A stretch of 64,000 bases of DNA, from positions 248,001-312,000 of the forward strand of contig JAHCHG010000001.1 of NCBI GenBank assembly GCA_026129865.1, read 5' to 3'. Shown here in pieces: positions 63,791 through 64,000 of the stretch. The notes below the pieces were generated by a model, which saw nothing but the letters and a program-made list of their open reading frames with translations, was not told the DNA's origin and did not search any database. The DNA is from Pyrinomonadaceae bacterium. GTDB taxonomy: Bacteria; Acidobacteriota; Blastocatellia; Pyrinomonadales; Pyrinomonadaceae. The position numbers and the translations under genes are program-made. Within the stretch, counting starts at the first letter, position 1. Every line of letters begins with the position of its first letter.

Positions 63791-64000
63791 ATGTTGATAA
63801 AAGATGTTTTGTCGGACGCGTCTGCCGTCTGCACGATGGAAACTTACCTGCCGGATGTCGCTCAAAAAATGGCGGAAACGCGGAGCGGCTGCGTTGCGAT
63901 CGTAGAAAGTATGTCGCACAGAAATCTGATCGGAATCGTTACGGAACACGATATTTGCGAACGCGCAGTTGCAAAGGGATTAAACCTGCAGCGGACGACC
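63791..64000 (+). CDS. Second CBS-domain protein, cut by the window edge
   Basis: 70 codons are visible from ATG 63791 with GAGGTG upstream. The start MLIKDVLSDASAVCTMETYL and the later GIVTEHDICERAVAKGLN align with the CBS gene at 62880 (MLVKDIM, GVITDRDICCRAVAEGKN). Most of the vicinal Cys pairs of the first copy are lost, with only single Cys kept. Remainder lies beyond the window. Confidence 0.85.
   Translation, partial: MLIKDVLSDASAVCTMETYLPDVAQKMAETRSGCVAIVESMSHRNLIGIVTEHDICERAVAKGLNLQRTT

Overview
The window looks like a chromosomal segment from a Gram-negative bacterium of the Acidobacteriota, most likely a Blastocatellia/Pyrinomonas-type lineage. This is judged from protein character, not a database search. 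The pointers are LPS heptose genes, a BamD-like assembly protein, a large protein of the VWFA-related acidobacterial type, an acidobacterial-style TonB-plug sequence (oddly inside a DUF4139 protein), and type IV pilins of the style common in that phylum. Gene density is high and base composition is even. There is no phage, plasmid or insertion sequence with a transposase.

Left part (1-20.6 kb), mostly + strand: an LPS heptosyltransferase cut by the window edge, a zinc-ribbon membrane protein and GmhB. Next comes a PilS/PilR-type two-component pair followed by two type IV pilin genes. Each pilin gene has a near-consensus sigma-54 promoter and its own hairpin terminator, and they flank a large membrane protein. 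Then follow an ABC exporter operon (permease, TPR protein, ATPase), priA, an isochorismatase-like hydrolase, a UvrD/PcrA helicase, a lipoprotein, and the DUF4139 protein carrying a TonB-plug-like insertion.

Middle part (20.6-50.5 kb), almost all - strand. This is a housekeeping block: ispE, tRNA-Gln, prs, rplY, pth, rpsF, rpsR, rplI and dnaB. A secreted TQGYWKNHP-type protein interrupts it between rplI and dnaB. Further along are two CAP-domain secreted proteins, one behind a candidate c-di-GMP-I (GEMM) riboswitch, then TPR proteins, a BamD-like protein, rpe, a PASTA protein, rsmB, trhO, fmt, alkaline phosphatase, a glutamate-semialdehyde dehydrogenase, the VWFA protein and def. A compact three-gene operon at 46.9-49.25 kb contains a membrane protein with a Cys/Gly tail, a DUF692/MNIO enzyme and a small partner protein. 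It has the layout of a peptide- or protein-modification system and is the best candidate here for poorly described biology.

Right part (50.5-64 kb): YraN, an S9 peptidase, a ChaN-like protein, a glycine-zipper stress protein, a heme oxygenase, a coupled deoxyhypusine-synthase-like/SpoIIAA-like pair, gyrA, a tandem PilZ protein and a secreted protein. The last 2.3 kb holds a striking repeat landscape. Arrays of a 65-66 bp unit with a conserved 29 bp core, plus inverted copies of the core, lie on both sides of a CBS-domain gene and just before a second CBS gene that runs off the window.

Recurring themes are the cell surface and c-di-GMP-linked functions: pilins, the PilZ protein, the GEMM candidate and secreted CAP proteins.
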